Positions 20,016 to 32,240 are shown, counted from the stretch's first letter. The stretch: DNA of 37,994 nt from Labilithrix sp. (GCA_019637105.1 JAHBWF010000070.1:1-37994), one strand, 5' to 3'. A program made the numbers and translations. The notes: a model not told the origin generated them from the sequence alone.

Positions 20016-20813
20016 TCAGCGGGCTTCGATCCACGTCGACGCGAGCCAGTCGAGCGACGCGCTCGCGCGACGGAGCTCGGCATCGATCGCGCGGACGCGC
20101 GGGTCCGGCGCGACGGCGCCCTTGTCGCGCGCGTACGCGTGCGCGTAGAGGACCCAGTTCGACAGCTCGTAGTGGTGCAGGAGGGCGGCGAAGCGGTGCT
20201 CGTCGAGCCGGCCGAGCACCGCGAGCGCCTCGTCCGCGTCGCCGCACGCGGCGAGCGACGTCGTCGCGTCGAAGAGGAGCTGCCTGAGGTCCTCGAAGGC
20301 GCGGTCCGGATCGGCGGCGATGCCCTGGACGAGCGCGTCGAAGTCGCTCTCCGAGAGCCCGGCTTCGTAGGCGCTCTCGGCCATCGCCGGCACCTGGGTC
20401 GCGAGGAACGTCGAGCGGGGCGCGTGGCCGAGGAGGCGGCCGACCAGGTAGACGTCGAACGCGCTCGCGACGGCCTCGCCGAAGAACAGCGCGTCGGACG
20501 AGAGGGGCGCGCCGGGCGCGTCCGCGAGCGCCCTCGCGGCGAGGTGGTGCCACGCCGCGTGCGCCACGACGTCGGCGGGGATCTTCTCCTCGACGAGGAC
20601 GTCGCCGCCCGAGCTCGCTCCCCAGAAGGTGAGGTTCAAGAGGAGCGCGCGGTCCCAGCGCCCGGCGGAGCGCTCCGGCAGGACGCGGAAGCCGTAGCGA
20701 TCGCGCCGGAGCACCTCCTTGAGATCGCCGTAGAGGGCGACGTGACGGAACGACCGCTCGTCTTCGATCTTCAGGTCGTCGAGCGTCTTCGCGGCGAATC
20801 GGAGCGTCGGCAT
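20016..20813 (-). CDS. Uncharacterised 265-residue protein
   Basis: Not recognised. ATG at 20813 (MPTLRFAAKTLDDLKIEDER). The protein is mainly helical with no signal peptide. Two segments stand out: 'ADVVAHAAWHHLAARAL' near residue 85 and 'LFFGEAVASAFDVYLVGRLLG' near 115. A His-rich helix followed by a Glu-containing helix is reminiscent of metal-binding folds, but no HExxH motif is present, so this is only suggestive. It stands alone, 165 bases from the FGE-like lipoprotein gene on the same strand. Confidence 0.65.
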   Translation of the reverse strand: MPTLRFAAKTLDDLKIEDERSFRHVALYGDLKEVLRRDRYGFRVLPERSAGRWDRALLLNLTFWGASSGGDVLVEEKIPADVVAHAAWHHLAARALADAPGAPLSSDALFFGEAVASAFDVYLVGRLLGHAPRSTFLATQVPAMAESAYEAGLSESDFDALVQGIAADPDRAFEDLRQLLFDATTSLAACGDADEALAVLGRLDEHRFAALLHHYELSNWVLYAHAYARDKGAVAPDPRVRAIDAELRRASASLDWLASTWIEAR

Positions 20814-20951
20814 CGGCGGACGCTACCATGTCTTCGGCTTCGCCATGGACGCGAGCGGGCGCGATGGGATCGACCCACCGCGCCCGCGCTTCGTTCGTCG
20901 CGACCGTCGCCGTCGTCCGTCAGCGCCGATCGGCGCCGGAGGTGCGGCGCG

Positions 20952-21953
20952 TCACTGCTGCTGCGGGGCCTTGACGCGCGCCGCCGCGTTCGCCGGGCCC
21001 TGCTCGATCCGTGTCGCCAGCGCCTCGCGCTGCTCCGGCGTGAGGACCGACGTGACGATCGCCAGCTCGTTGATCCGGTGGTCCTTGCCGGCGGCCGGCC
21101 GGACCAGCTCCTTCGGCGGCGTCACGAAGGCCGCGGCGTCGAAGGCGTCGGCCTTGAAGCTCTCGAGCTTCGCCTGCATCGCGGCGCGCATCGCCTCGTG
21201 GTTCGCCTTCATCGCCTCGCGCTGCTCCGCGGTCGGCTTCTCCGGGCGCTGGGCCTCGAGCTTGGCCTTGATGGCGGCGCGCTGCTCCTCGGTCAGGTCG
21301 AGGCCCGCGAGCAGGTGCATCGCCGCGCCGCCGTGCGCCCCCGGACCGGCGCGGAAGTGGGCCGAACCCTCGCCGCGCGCCCCCTGCTCGCCGCGCGCCC
21401 CCTGCTCGCCGCGCTCTCCGCGCGGCGCGTGCTTGCCGCGCGCCTTGGCCGGCCCCTCGGCGAAGCGCTTGGTGACGCTGTCGACGAGCGCGACGCGCTG
21501 CTCGGCGGTGAGCGTGTCGTGGAGCGTCGCGAGCGCCTTCGCCGAAGCGGCGACGCGAGCCTCCTTCGCGCTCTCGTCGCGCGCCGGCGGCGTGAGGCCG
21601 GCGACGGAGTTGCTCCGGACCGCCGCCGCGAGCTTCGCCGCGTGCGCCGAGTCGAAGCTCGGCTTCTCGTGCGTCTGCGACTTCACGAGGCCCTCGATGG
21701 TGGTCCGCTGCTCGGCGGTCAGGTCGATCGGAGCGCGGAGCGCGGCGTGGACGAGGAGGTCGGGGCCGGGCGCGCCGCGTCCCGGTCCGCCGTGGGCGCG
21801 GTGGCCCTCGGGCGCGTCGGTCTGCTCGGCGGCGATGTTGCCGCGGACGTCGTCGACCGACTCCGCGCCGCCCGACGTACCAGCCTCGGCGCTGCAACCG
21901 GCGAGCGCGGCGACGAGGGCAAACAGCGGAAGAGTCATCGAACGAAACGTCAT
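20952..21953 (-). CDS. Spy/CpxP-like periplasmic lipoprotein
   Basis: A 333-residue exported protein. ATG at 21953 with GAGGAG 8 bases upstream; lipoprotein signal ending ALAGC (Cys 20). It contains repeated 'LTxEQR' motifs (about 78, 146, 222 and 310), the mark of the Spy/CpxP/LTXXQ family of periplasmic chaperones and metal or stress sensors. It is much longer than Spy (about 160 residues) and seems to carry two or more LTXXQ modules. A collagen-like run of G-x-x triplets (about 175-192) lies in the middle. It is divergent from a histidine kinase/NtrC-type regulator pair and preceded by a sigma-54 promoter, so it is probably the main output of that system, perhaps also a feedback inhibitor as CpxP is for CpxA (inference). 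Confidence 0.85.
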   Translation of the reverse strand: MTFRSMTLPLFALVAALAGCSAEAGTSGGAESVDDVRGNIAAEQTDAPEGHRAHGGPGRGAPGPDLLVHAALRAPIDLTAEQRTTIEGLVKSQTHEKPSFDSAHAAKLAAAVRSNSVAGLTPPARDESAKEARVAASAKALATLHDTLTAEQRVALVDSVTKRFAEGPAKARGKHAPRGERGEQGARGEQGARGEGSAHFRAGPGAHGGAAMHLLAGLDLTEEQRAAIKAKLEAQRPEKPTAEQREAMKANHEAMRAAMQAKLESFKADAFDAAAFVTPPKELVRPAAGKDHRINELAIVTSVLTPEQREALATRIEQGPANAAARVKAPQQQ

Positions 21954-22021
21954 GGGGGATCTCCTCGGGGCGCTGTCGTGCAGCGCGGTGGCTCCGTCCG
22001 TCGGAGCGTGACGAACCCTCA

Positions 22022-22037
22022 CGCAAGCCGCTTGCCA
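22022..22037 (-). promoter_or_regulatory. Sigma-54 promoter for the Spy/CpxP-like gene
   Basis: Read on the minus strand, the sequence is TGGCAAG-CGGC-TTGCG, against the sigma-54 consensus TGGCACG-N4-TTGCW. The -24 GG and -12 GC doublets are correctly spaced; the mismatches are A for C in the first block and the last base. The transcription start should lie near 22012, about 60 bases before the ATG at 21953. Confidence 0.75.
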
Positions 22038-22112
22038 ACCGGCTGGATCGCCTCCGGAGGCGGCAATTGCGGGGTTTTCGACGGCTGGGCTCGACGAGCC
22101 GCGGGGGAGCGC

Positions 22113-22128
22113 GGAGTGCGGAGTGCGG
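22113..22128. promoter_or_regulatory. Half-sites of the regulator's probable binding motif
   Basis: GGAGTGCG at 22113-22120 is followed, sharing one base, by GGAGTGCGG at 22120-22128 and then by TTTCCGCC, a decayed version of the palindrome at 22143-22163. It lies about 100-116 bases upstream of the predicted sigma-54 start, a usual place for an activator's enhancer site. Confidence 0.5.
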
Positions 22129-22142
22129 TTTCCGCCGGCGAT

Positions 22143-22163
22143 GGAGTGCGGATTCCGCACTCC
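22143..22163. promoter_or_regulatory. Perfect palindrome: probable enhancer (UAS) of the NtrC-type regulator
   Basis: GGAGTGCGGA and TCCGCACTCC flank a single central T, a perfect 10-bp inverted repeat. It lies about 131-151 bases upstream of the predicted sigma-54 start and 88 bases before the histidine kinase ATG. This spacing suits an NtrC-family activator site that could also autoregulate the kinase operon. Confidence 0.65.
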
Positions 22164-22250
22164 ACCGCGCGCCGGACCCTCCGGTTGTCGTGACCTTCGG
22201 GCGCGCGTAGGGTGGCATGATCCGTGGGTCCGAGGTCCGACGGTGCGCTC

Positions 22251-23575
22251 ATGAGGAGTCGAGGTCGTTCGTGGTCGGTGTGGGCGCGCGGTGGGAGCAT
22301 CGCGACGGCGGCCCTCGCGGTCGTCTCGCTCGGCGTCACCGTGATCGCCTCGCAGCGCGCGCTGGCGGACGCCTCCGAGGTCGTCATCCGCGGCGAGGGC
22401 GATCTGCTCCTGTCGGCGCTCGTCGTCGAGCTCGCCGAGGAGGCGAGCCCGGCGTCGCCGGCCGCGCTCGAGCGCGCGCTCGACGCGCACGCCGGCGCCG
22501 GCCTCCGCTACGTCGCGATCGTCGATCGCGAGGGGCACGCGACGGCGGAGGCCGGCCGCGCGGAGATGGCCGGAGCGACGCTGAAGCCGGGCGAGTCGCG
22601 CATCGAGGGCCGCCGCGCGCGCGTCGCCGGGCTGCTCTCGCCGCCGCGTCGCGCCGGGCGCGCGCTCGGCCCGGGCGCGCGCTCCGGCGGACCGTTCGGC
22701 CCGCGACCGGAGACGTTCGACGCCCTCGGGCCGCTCCACGCGCACCGGCCGCCGGGCGCGGCGATCCTCGTCGTGGAGCTCGAGCCGCCCGTGATCGAGA
22801 CGCTGCGCCGCGATCTCACGCGCATCGCCGTCGTCGCCGCCGTCGCCGGCGGCGTCCTGCTCGCGTTCGCGATCGCGTGGTCGCGGGCCGCGCGTCGCCT
22901 GACGGCGCTCGAGGAGCGCGCCGCGCGCGAGCAGCGCCTCGTCGCGCTCGGGAGCATGTCGTCGGTGATGGCGCACGAGCTGCGCAACCCGCTCGCGTCG
23001 CTCAAGGGTCACGCGCAGCTCCTCGTCGAGGACCTCGAGGGCGCGGCCGACGCGAAGCGGCGCGCGAAGGCGGAGCGCGTCGTCTCCGAGGCCGAGCGCC
23101 TCGAGGCGCTCACGACGACGCTGCTCGACTTCGTGCGCGACGGTCCCATCGAGCGCGCGCGCCTGACCCCGCGCGAGCTCGTCGACCGCGCGCTCGAGGA
23201 CCTCGCGAAGGATCGCGTGGAGGTCGATCTCCAGGCGGCGCCGAGCGCCGTCGAGGTCGATCCGGGGCGCCTGTCGCGCGCCATCCACAACCTCGTCGAC
23301 AACGCGCTGCAAGCGTCGGACGAGCCCGTCGAGCTCAGGATCGCGTCGGAGGGCGACGACGTGGTGCTCACGGTGCGCGATCGCGGGGAGGGGATCGCCG
23401 CCGGCGCCGAGGCCGAGATCTTCGAGCCGTTCGTGACGACGAGGGTGCGGGGGACGGGGCTCGGCCTCGCCGTCGCGCGGCGCGTCGTGGAGCAGCACGG
23501 CGGTACGCTGACCGGCGCGAACCATCCGGACGGCGGCGCGCTCTTCACGCTGCGGCTCCGCGGAGGACGACGATC

Positions 23576-23579
<4 letters not shown>
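22251..23579 (+). CDS. Membrane sensor histidine kinase
   Basis: A 442-residue NtrB-like sensor kinase. Transmembrane helices at about 15-34 and 191-210 flank a periplasmic domain of about 155 residues rich in Ala, Gly, Pro and Arg. The phosphoacceptor His is about 242 in [19 protein letters not shown] box [12 protein letters not shown]1 RDRGEGI and G2 GTGLGLAVA complete the ATPase domain. The ATG at 22251 is preferred; a GTG at 22224 is also in frame. Its TGA overlaps the regulator's ATG (ATGA), so the pair is co-translated. It is divergent from the Spy/CpxP-like gene and probably senses envelope stress, metal or misfolded protein (inference). Confidence 0.92.
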
Positions 23580-24955
<1,376 letters not shown>

Positions 24956-25095
24956 CGTCGCGGGCGCGGGCCCGCCGCGCGGTCGTGGCGCCCCTGGCCG
25001 TGGCCACGCGGTCGCCCCGCCGTGTCGCCGCTCCGATCGCGAGCGTACCGCGCGTCGGGCCGTGTCCGCGCGCGGCCCCCGAGCGTCGCGCGCGC

Positions 25096-26184
25096 TCAGA
25101 TGCCGAGCGTGCAGCAGAGGGTGCGAGGAGCCGTGACCGTCACCGCTCCGAGCGTCGCCGGCGCCTGCTTGACCTTGCACCCGGTGCTCGCCGTGTACGT
25201 GTACGAGGCGGCCGCGACGAGCGCGGCTCCGCCGGTCGTGCACGAGCCGTCCACGCTGATCGTGCGGATCGACTCCGTGCACTCGGCGTCCTCGTAGGCG
25301 CGCAGCGTGCCGCCGGCGCAGCCGTTGGTCTCGCAGGTGCACGTCGCTCCGCACGAACGGCCGTCGGTGACCGAGGTCCCGAGGACGATGCGTCGCGGGA
25401 GCTTCGCCGGACACGCGACCTCGCCGTCGTGCACGAGGCAGTTGTTCCCCTGGAGGAGCGCGCCCTTGGGGACGCAGACCTCGTCGGCTTTGCACGCGGC
25501 GTTCGGCGTGCCGTCCGCGCCTTCGCAGGTGGCCGTCGTCCGAGGCGGCGTGAGGTTCGATTCGACCTTCCCGGTGCAGCTCGTCGGCGGAGCGTTGGTC
25601 TGCGCCGAGAACGAGATCGGCAAGTCGAAGCCGGGGAGGTTCGTCGAGCAGCTCCCGTCCCCCGGGATGGCGCGCGTGACCGGCGCGGCGGTGCACGCCG
25701 CCCCGCCGCGGCTCGTGACCGCGTTGCCGCACGAGCCCGACGTCGGCGTGCAATGGCACCCGCAGCTGCCGCCGCCGGGCGACGTGTGCTCGCGTCGCGT
25801 CGGCCAGCCCGTCGGGCAGCCGCTCCCGGCGAGCGGGCCCGGCAAGAGCATCGGGCTCCAGCCGTCGGCGTTCGTGATGCAGACGTTGGACGGTCCGCAC
25901 GAGGCGAGCGACGGCGAGATCGTCGCCGGCGGCAGCCCGCCGTCCTTCTGGCCGCCCGCGTCCGCCTCGCCGTCCGTCCGACCGCCGGCGTCGAGCTCTC
26001 CGTCCCGGTCGGCGTCCGGGGCCGTACCGTCCGCGCCGTCGCGCGCGGCGCCTCCGTCGACGGCCTCTTCGAAGGAGGTGTCGTCGATCCCGAGGTCGGA
26101 CGCGCCGGTGATCGCGTTGCACGCCGCGCCGCCGGCGAGCGCGCCGGCGACCACGCAGACGCGCGCCGCGAGCCGGGGGGACAT
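25096..26184 (-). CDS. Cys-rich surface lipoprotein
   Basis: A 362-residue exported protein with no recognised domain. The N-terminus is a lipoprotein signal (ALAGGAAC, Cys 22). Residues 35-85 are an Asp/Gly/Ala-rich linker. The remainder contains about 30 Cys in two similar halves, each with segments of the type 'DGSCSTNLPGF' or 'DGSCTTGG' and 'CGxxCTCxTNGC/CHC', which suggests an internal duplication stabilised by disulfides. It is typical of the large, uncharacterised myxobacterial lipoprotein sets. It converges on the NtrC-type regulator gene, with a 140-base gap. Confidence 0.75.
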   Translation of the reverse strand: MSPRLAARVCVVAGALAGGAACNAITGASDLGIDDTSFEEAVDGGAARDGADGTAPDADRDGELDAGGRTDGEADAGGQKDGGLPPATISPSLASCGPSNVCITNADGWSPMLLPGPLAGSGCPTGWPTRREHTSPGGGSCGCHCTPTSGSCGNAVTSRGGAACTAAPVTRAIPGDGSCSTNLPGFDLPISFSAQTNAPPTSCTGKVESNLTPPRTTATCEGADGTPNAACKADEVCVPKGALLQGNNCLVHDGEVACPAKLPRRIVLGTSVTDGRSCGATCTCETNGCAGGTLRAYEDAECTESIRTISVDGSCTTGGAALVAAASYTYTASTGCKVKQAPATLGAVTVTAPRTLCCTLGI

Positions 26185-26255
26185 CCCACGATCTTAGCCG
26201 CAGACGGTCGAGCTTTGTACAGCGGGCGAGCCTCTCCGGCTCGACGCGGCAGCCG

Positions 26256-26900
26256 CTACTTCTTCGTGAGGCGCTCAATCTCGGCGCGAAGGCGCGCGAT
26301 CTCGCTCGCGGCTCGCGCGCCCTCTTCCTGGCGCAGGCGGGTCTCCTCCTGGCGCAGGCGGGTCTCCTCCTCCGCGCGCTGCTCGACGTCCTCGAGGAGC
26401 TGCTCGAGGCGCGCGATGAGCTCCTCGCTCTCGAGCAGCAGGGCGGTCCCGGCGTAGAACCGCAGACGATCCTCCTCGACCTGGACGTCCAGGCCGAGCA
26501 CGGTGGACGCGTACCGCCCTTGCCGGGGGACGACGGCGGCGTACGTGCGCCCCTCCGGTGCGAGCCGGTACGCCTGGAGCCGGTTCCGCGCGCGGTCGTA
26601 CATGAAGTACTCGGTGATCCCGAGGCGCGCGTAGCGCGACACGTTCTGCTCGGCGTCCTTCTTCCGGTCCCCGCCGACGTGCACCTCGAGCACCCAGTCG
26701 AGGCCCTTGCCCTCGCGGCTCACGATCCAGGAGCGCGGTCGTGGCTCTCGACGTCGAGCACGGCCATCAGATCGAGCGTGCGGAGCCGAACCTCTGCGAC
26801 GCCCGACGGCGCGCGCGATCTCAGCCGCTCGTCGCTCCGGCGCGGGGGCGGCGCGCGAAACGCGAACGGGCCGCGCGGCGTCCCCGGGCGGCCCGTCCAC
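26256..26900 (-). pseudogene. Uma2-family (DUF820) nuclease-like gene, frameshifted and 5'-truncated
   Basis: The 3' part encodes the Uma2 core: 'SWIVSREGKGLDWVLEVHVG', 'DRKKDAEQNVSRYARLGITEYFMYD' (the family's E..V / YA..G..EYW pattern), and a coiled-coil tail (ETRLRQEETRLRQEEG). Upstream of about 26735 the matching frame changes: 'VAEVRLRTLDLMAVLDVESHDRAP' is in another minus-strand frame and ends at a stop just past the junction. A net loss of one base (modulo 3) near 26731-26740 explains this. The 5' end is also missing, because the prkA stop is at 26916 and no start or N-terminal domain lies between. It is probably a dead gene. Confidence 0.75.
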
Positions 26901-26915
26901 GCGCGTGAGCGCCGG

Positions 26916-28979
<2,064 letters not shown>

Positions 28980-29138
28980 CTCTGCTCCTCGCCTCCGAGA
29001 CATCGAGACTATCACCGCAGCAACTGGAGACGAGCGTCGCTTTTTGCCCCTCCCTGATTCGCGGGGAGCGCGGCGCGCTTTTTTCGCCGCCGCCCGTTGC
29101 TCGAGCCGGGGCCGAGTGCTTAGGTGAGTCGGCGCCCG

Positions 29139-29522
29139 ATGAGCTCGCCGAAGCCCAGCGCTCTCGTCGTCCCCTTCGCGCTCTGCGCGCTCGCGCTCGG
29201 ATGCGGTCGCTCGCCCGCCATGCCTCGCGCCGCGCCGCAGCTCGTCCGGGTCGAGAGCGGCCAGGCGATTCCGTGCGGCTGCGACGACGACGACGAGGCC
29301 GACGACGACGAGGCCGAGCGCCGGAGAGCGCCGGTCGAGTACGTGCGCCTGTCCGACTGGCAGCCGCCGGCGTCGGCCGAGCGCGCCGCCGCCGAGGTGA
29401 TCCCGCGCGGCGACCAGCCGCCGAGCTACCTCGAGTTTCCGGAGCTGACGCTCCACCGCCCGATCGGCGAGACGACCTCCCGCCGTCTCCCGCGCGTCCC
29501 GCGCGCGACGACGATCCGTTAG
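29139..29522 (+). CDS. Small acidic lipoprotein
   Basis: A 127-residue exported protein of unknown role. The ATG at 29139 is preferred ([22 protein letters not shown], lipobox Cys 22); a GTG lies 15 bases upstream. After the anchor there is a short segment ending IPCGC followed by an Asp/Glu run ([12 protein letters not shown]), then a Pro/Arg-rich tail. The acidic run might bind cations. It is divergent from prkA, and its stop codon forms the base of a large hairpin (29522-29620) that may end the transcript. Confidence 0.65.
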   Translation: MSSPKPSALVVPFALCALALGCGRSPAMPRAAPQLVRVESGQAIPCGCDDDDEADDDEAERRRAPVEYVRLSDWQPPASAERAAAEVIPRGDQPPSYLEFPELTLHRPIGETTSRRLPRVPRATTIR

Positions 29523-29620
29523 TGTCCCGAGTCCGTGGTTCGTCGGGGAATCGCGAGGCCTGCTTCGGCTGGGAGGGCCTCGCGATGGTCCGACAAAGCC
29601 GAACGTTGGGCTCGGGACAC
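29522..29620 (+). terminator. Large compound hairpin after the small lipoprotein gene
   Basis: GTGTCCCGAG (29522-29531) pairs with CTCGGGACAC (29611-29620), and inside it ATCGCGAGGCC (29550-29560) pairs with GGCCTCGCGAT (29576-29586), with shorter matches between (GTTCG/CGAAC). TTTTTCTCCTTT follows at 29627, so it could be an elaborate terminator. Its left arm also matches a neighbouring hairpin, so an RNA element is an alternative. Confidence 0.5.
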
Positions 29621-29644
29621 GTTACGTTTTTCTCCTTTCCTGTG

Positions 29645-29700
29645 CCCGAGTCCTTGCGGACTCGGGACGCTCGAGCGCATTTCGTCACCGAAATGCGCTC
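29645..29700. other. Two consecutive perfect hairpins
   Basis: CCCGAGTCC (29645-29653) pairs with GGACTCGGG (29658-29666) around TTGC. GAGCGCATTTCG (29673-29684) pairs with CGAAATGCGCTC (29689-29700) around TCAC. CCCGAGTCC also occurs at 29526-29534 in the preceding large hairpin, so the arms could exchange partners. No ORF of any quality spans them. Confidence 0.6.
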
Positions 29701-29937
29701 GGTGGGAAGCCGAGAACCATGAACGGACGCCCGCAATCGAGCCGAGCTCAGGCTCGTTGTTCAGGGCGAGCGCGTTCGGCGTGCAACGGGGTGCGACATG
29801 CATTCTTGGCGCAGCTCGGCCGCGCGGATCCCGGATCCCGGGAAGGGCACGGATCGGATTTCGGCGCGTGGCGCAGGAGCTTCGGGCGTCCGACCGAACG
29901 GAGGCTCACGTGCTCCCCGCCGTAGGGGGGCCGCCCA

Positions 29938-30068
29938 CGCGCGCCGATCCGCCGCCGTGGATCTCCAGCGTAAGGGGCCGCTCGCGCGCGCCGATCCGCC
30001 GCCGTGGATCTCCAGCGTAAGGGGCGTTCACGCGCGCCGATCCGCCGCCGTGGATCTCCAGCGTAAGG
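29938..30068. repeat. Tandem repeat, three copies of about 40 bases, 46-47-base period
   Basis: Three nearly identical units start at 29938, 29985 and 30031, each beginning CGCGCGCCGATCCGCC and ending ATCTCCAGCGTAAGG, separated by 6-7 variable bases. The spacers are far too short for CRISPR. The period changes frame each time, so it is not a protein repeat. Confidence 0.85.
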
Positions 30069-30477
30069 CGCCGCTTCCGCGCAACGAGCCTGTGCTCTTC
30101 CGCTCCTTCGCGCCTTGCGGATGGGCTCGTATCGCGCTCTCCTCGCCGAGCGCCATCGGGGAGGCGATGCGCGCTCGACCTCGACGCGACGGAAGAGCGC
30201 CATCGCCGTCGCGCTCTTTCGCCTGACGTCGCGCGCGGTTGCGCCGCCGGCGTCGCTCCGGGAAGGGGGACGACCGCGGAGCCGCACCGCGCGCCGGCGT
30301 GACCGTTCCTTCACACACGTGTCGTGCCCTTCGAGCTACGGCTGCGGAGCGTCACGTCGATCTGGCGGGTCAAGTACCCGAAATCGCCAAGACGTCACCG
30401 AATTCGCCGCGGAGCGAGGGCGAAAACCGAGGGATTTTACGACGGTTCTAAGGGAGGCGAACGGCTCGCGAGTTGCT

Positions 30478-32226
30478 ATGCATAAGAGGAGCATGGGCGA
30501 GCGGTTTTCGCGGTGGATGACGGCGTTGGGAGCCTTGGCGGCGACGGCGGGGCTCCTCACGACCGGGTGCGGGGCGTACGAGCCGGAGCCGGAGTACCCG
30601 CAGCAAGTGCAGTACGTGGCGCTCACGCCGCCGACCTCCGCCGAGCTCGCCGCGCAGCAAGCGGCTCGCGCGCAGGCCGCCGCGGAGTCGCGCGAGATCC
30701 TGATCGGCGCGGACGGCGACGAGTACTCCGACACGGATCCGAGCGCGCTCACCGAGTTCAAGCCCGCGCTCGAGGGGCACGGCGTCTGGGTGGACGACCC
30801 TTCGTACGGAACGGTCTGGGTCCCGTCGCGCGAAGAGGTCGGCGACGACTTCCAGCCGTACGTGACCGCGGGGCATTGGACGTACAGCGAGTCGACCGAC
30901 TACGTCTGGGTCTCGGACTACTCGTGGGGCTGGGCGCCGTTCCACTACGGGCGCTGGGTGCACCTGCCCGGTCACGGCTGGGCGTGGATCCCGGGGCGCC
31001 GCTACGCGGGCGCGTGGGTCACGTGGCGCGTCGGCCCGGCGGGGTACGGCTACGTCGGCTGGGCGCCCGCGCCGCCCGCCTGGTACTGGTACCACGGCAC
31101 CGCGTACGGGTGGTCGTACGGCTGGTACAACCACCACGACCATTACGTGTATTGTCCACGTACTTACGTCTATCACCGGACGGTCGGGGCGCACGTGGCC
31201 CGCGGGCCGGCGGCGCGCCAGCAACACTACGGCCGTACCCAGGACTACGTCCCGGCGCGTCCGAGCACGGGCGGCGGCGATCGCGTCGTCGCGAGCCCGA
31301 GCGTGAACGGCGGCGGTCGCGTCGTCGCGAGCCCGAGCGTGAACGGTCGCGTGGCCGCGAACCCGGGCGTCGGCGCCTTGGAGCGCGCGCCGGCGAGCCC
31401 CGGTGTAGGCAATGGGAATCGAGGACCGCGCCCCGAGGAGATCGGCTTGAACCACGACGCCGTCGTGGCGCCGCCGGCCTCGAACCAGGGCCTGAGCCGC
31501 GCGCAGGCGTTCGCGTCGCCGGCGACCGCCGTAGCGGCGGGCGCCGCGCCGCCCGCGCACCTCCGGCCTGCGGCCGCGGAGGGCGGCCCGAACGTCGCGG
31601 GGGCGCCGAACCGCGGTCCTGCCTCGTCGGCGCTCGTCCCGGGCGACGCGCGCAGCTTCGCCGCGACGAACCCCGCGCCGAGCTTCGCGAACCCGTCGTC
31701 GCCCAGCGCGTCGCCTCCGTTCCGCTCGTCGGCGCCCGCGCTTCGCTCGACGCCGAGCGTCGCGGCGCCCTCGACGCCGAGCTACGCGTCTCCGTCGCCG
31801 CCGTTCCGTTCGTCGGCCCCCGCGGTCCGCTCGACGCCGAGCGAGGCGTCGCCTCCGTTCCGCTCGTCGGCGCCCGCGCTTCGCTCGACGCCGAGCGTCT
31901 CGGCGCCGTCGCCGTCGTTCCGTTCGTCGGCCCCCGCCGTGCGGTCGACGCCGACGCCGACGCCGTCGTTCCGCTCGTCGACTCCCGCCGTGCGGTCGAC
32001 GCCGACGCCGTCGTTCCGCTCATCGACGCCGACGCCGTCGTTCCGTTCGTCCACGCCGTCGGTGCGCTCGACGCCGTCGTTCCGTTCGTCCGCGCCGTCG
32101 GTGCGCTCGACGCCGTCGTTCCGTTCGTCCGCGCCGTCGGTGCGCTCGGCGCCTTCACGATCGTCGTCTCCCTCGCGGTCCTCCGCGCCTGCCGTTCGTA
32201 GCGGCGGCGGGTTTCGCAGCAGGTAG
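30478..32226 (+). CDS. DUF6600-type lipoprotein with repetitive Ser/Pro/Arg tail
   Basis: A roughly 582-residue exported protein. The N-terminus has a lipoprotein signal (LLTTGC, Cys about 31). Residues 95-260 carry the Trp/Tyr-rich DUF6600 pattern: 'GVWVDDPSYGTVWVPS', 'WTYSESTDYVWVSD', 'WGWAPFHYGRWVHL', 'AWVTWRVGPAGYGYVGWAPAPPAW'. About 270-480 is Ala/Pro-rich. The tail from about 410 is a tandem repeat of 'FRSSAPxxRSTPS' units, with a perfect 39-base (13-residue) period at 32062-32140. ATGs at 30478 and 30493 are both possible. The next lipoprotein gene follows after 14 bases, so the two are probably an operon. The role is unknown, probably structural on the cell surface. Confidence 0.82.
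   Translation: MHKRSMGERFSRWMTALGALAATAGLLTTGCGAYEPEPEYPQQVQYVALTPPTSAELAAQQAARAQAAAESREILIGADGDEYSDTDPSALTEFKPALEGHGVWVDDPSYGTVWVPSREEVGDDFQPYVTAGHWTYSESTDYVWVSDYSWGWAPFHYGRWVHLPGHGWAWIPGRRYAGAWVTWRVGPAGYGYVGWAPAPPAWYWYHGTAYGWSYGWYNHHDHYVYCPRTYVYHRTVGAHVARGPAARQQHYGRTQDYVPARPSTGGGDRVVASPSVNGGGRVVASPSVNGRVAANPGVGALERAPASPGVGNGNRGPRPEEIGLNHDAVVAPPASNQGLSRAQAFASPATAVAAGAAPPAHLRPAAAEGGPNVAGAPNRGPASSALVPGDARSFAATNPAPSFANPSSPSASPPFRSSAPALRSTPSVAAPSTPSYASPSPPFRSSAPAVRSTPSEASPPFRSSAPALRSTPSVSAPSPSFRSSAPAVRSTPTPTPSFRSSTPAVRSTPTPSFRSSTPTPSFRSSTPSVRSTPSFRSSAPSVRSTPSFRSSAPSVRSAPSRSSSPSRSSAPAVRSGGGFRSR
32062..32178 (+). repeat. Near-perfect 39-base coding repeats in the DUF6600 tail
   Basis: Units beginning GTGCGCTCG at 32062, 32101 and 32140 encode VRSTPSFRSSAPS. 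Degenerate versions extend back to about 31720. The units are in frame, and copy number may vary between strains. Confidence 0.75.
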
Positions 32227-32240
32227 CTCAGGTGAACTCC

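Larger units (their letters stand above)
29523..30477. other. 955-base stretch without a gene
   Basis: This stretch holds three hairpins (29522-29700), a short GAGCC/GGCTC inverted repeat near 29738, and a tandem repeat of about 46-47 bases (29938-30068). Codon bias breaks down and the repeat unit is not a multiple of three, so the open frames across it are not believed. The last 200 bases before the next gene are relatively AT-rich (around 30370-30450) and probably hold its promoter, which could not be placed. Confidence 0.6.

Noticed and set aside
25096-26184. Plus-strand frame opposite the Cys-rich lipoprotein
   Set aside because: It is the antisense of a Cys-rich protein with a good lipobox; it has no domain or ribosome-binding site of its own.
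29035-29100. T-runs (TTTTT, TTTTTT) near prkA as intrinsic terminators
   Set aside because: There is no convincing stem before them and no gene ends there; they lie in a divergent promoter region.
29938-30068. Tandem units considered as a short CRISPR
   Set aside because: The 'spacers' are only 6-7 bases and the units are about 40 bases; this is a simple tandem repeat.
29798-30226. Possible 142-residue protein across the 46-47-base repeats
   Set aside because: The repeat period changes reading frame, codon bias is poor, and the peptide is Arg/Ala/Pro-rich with no start signal.
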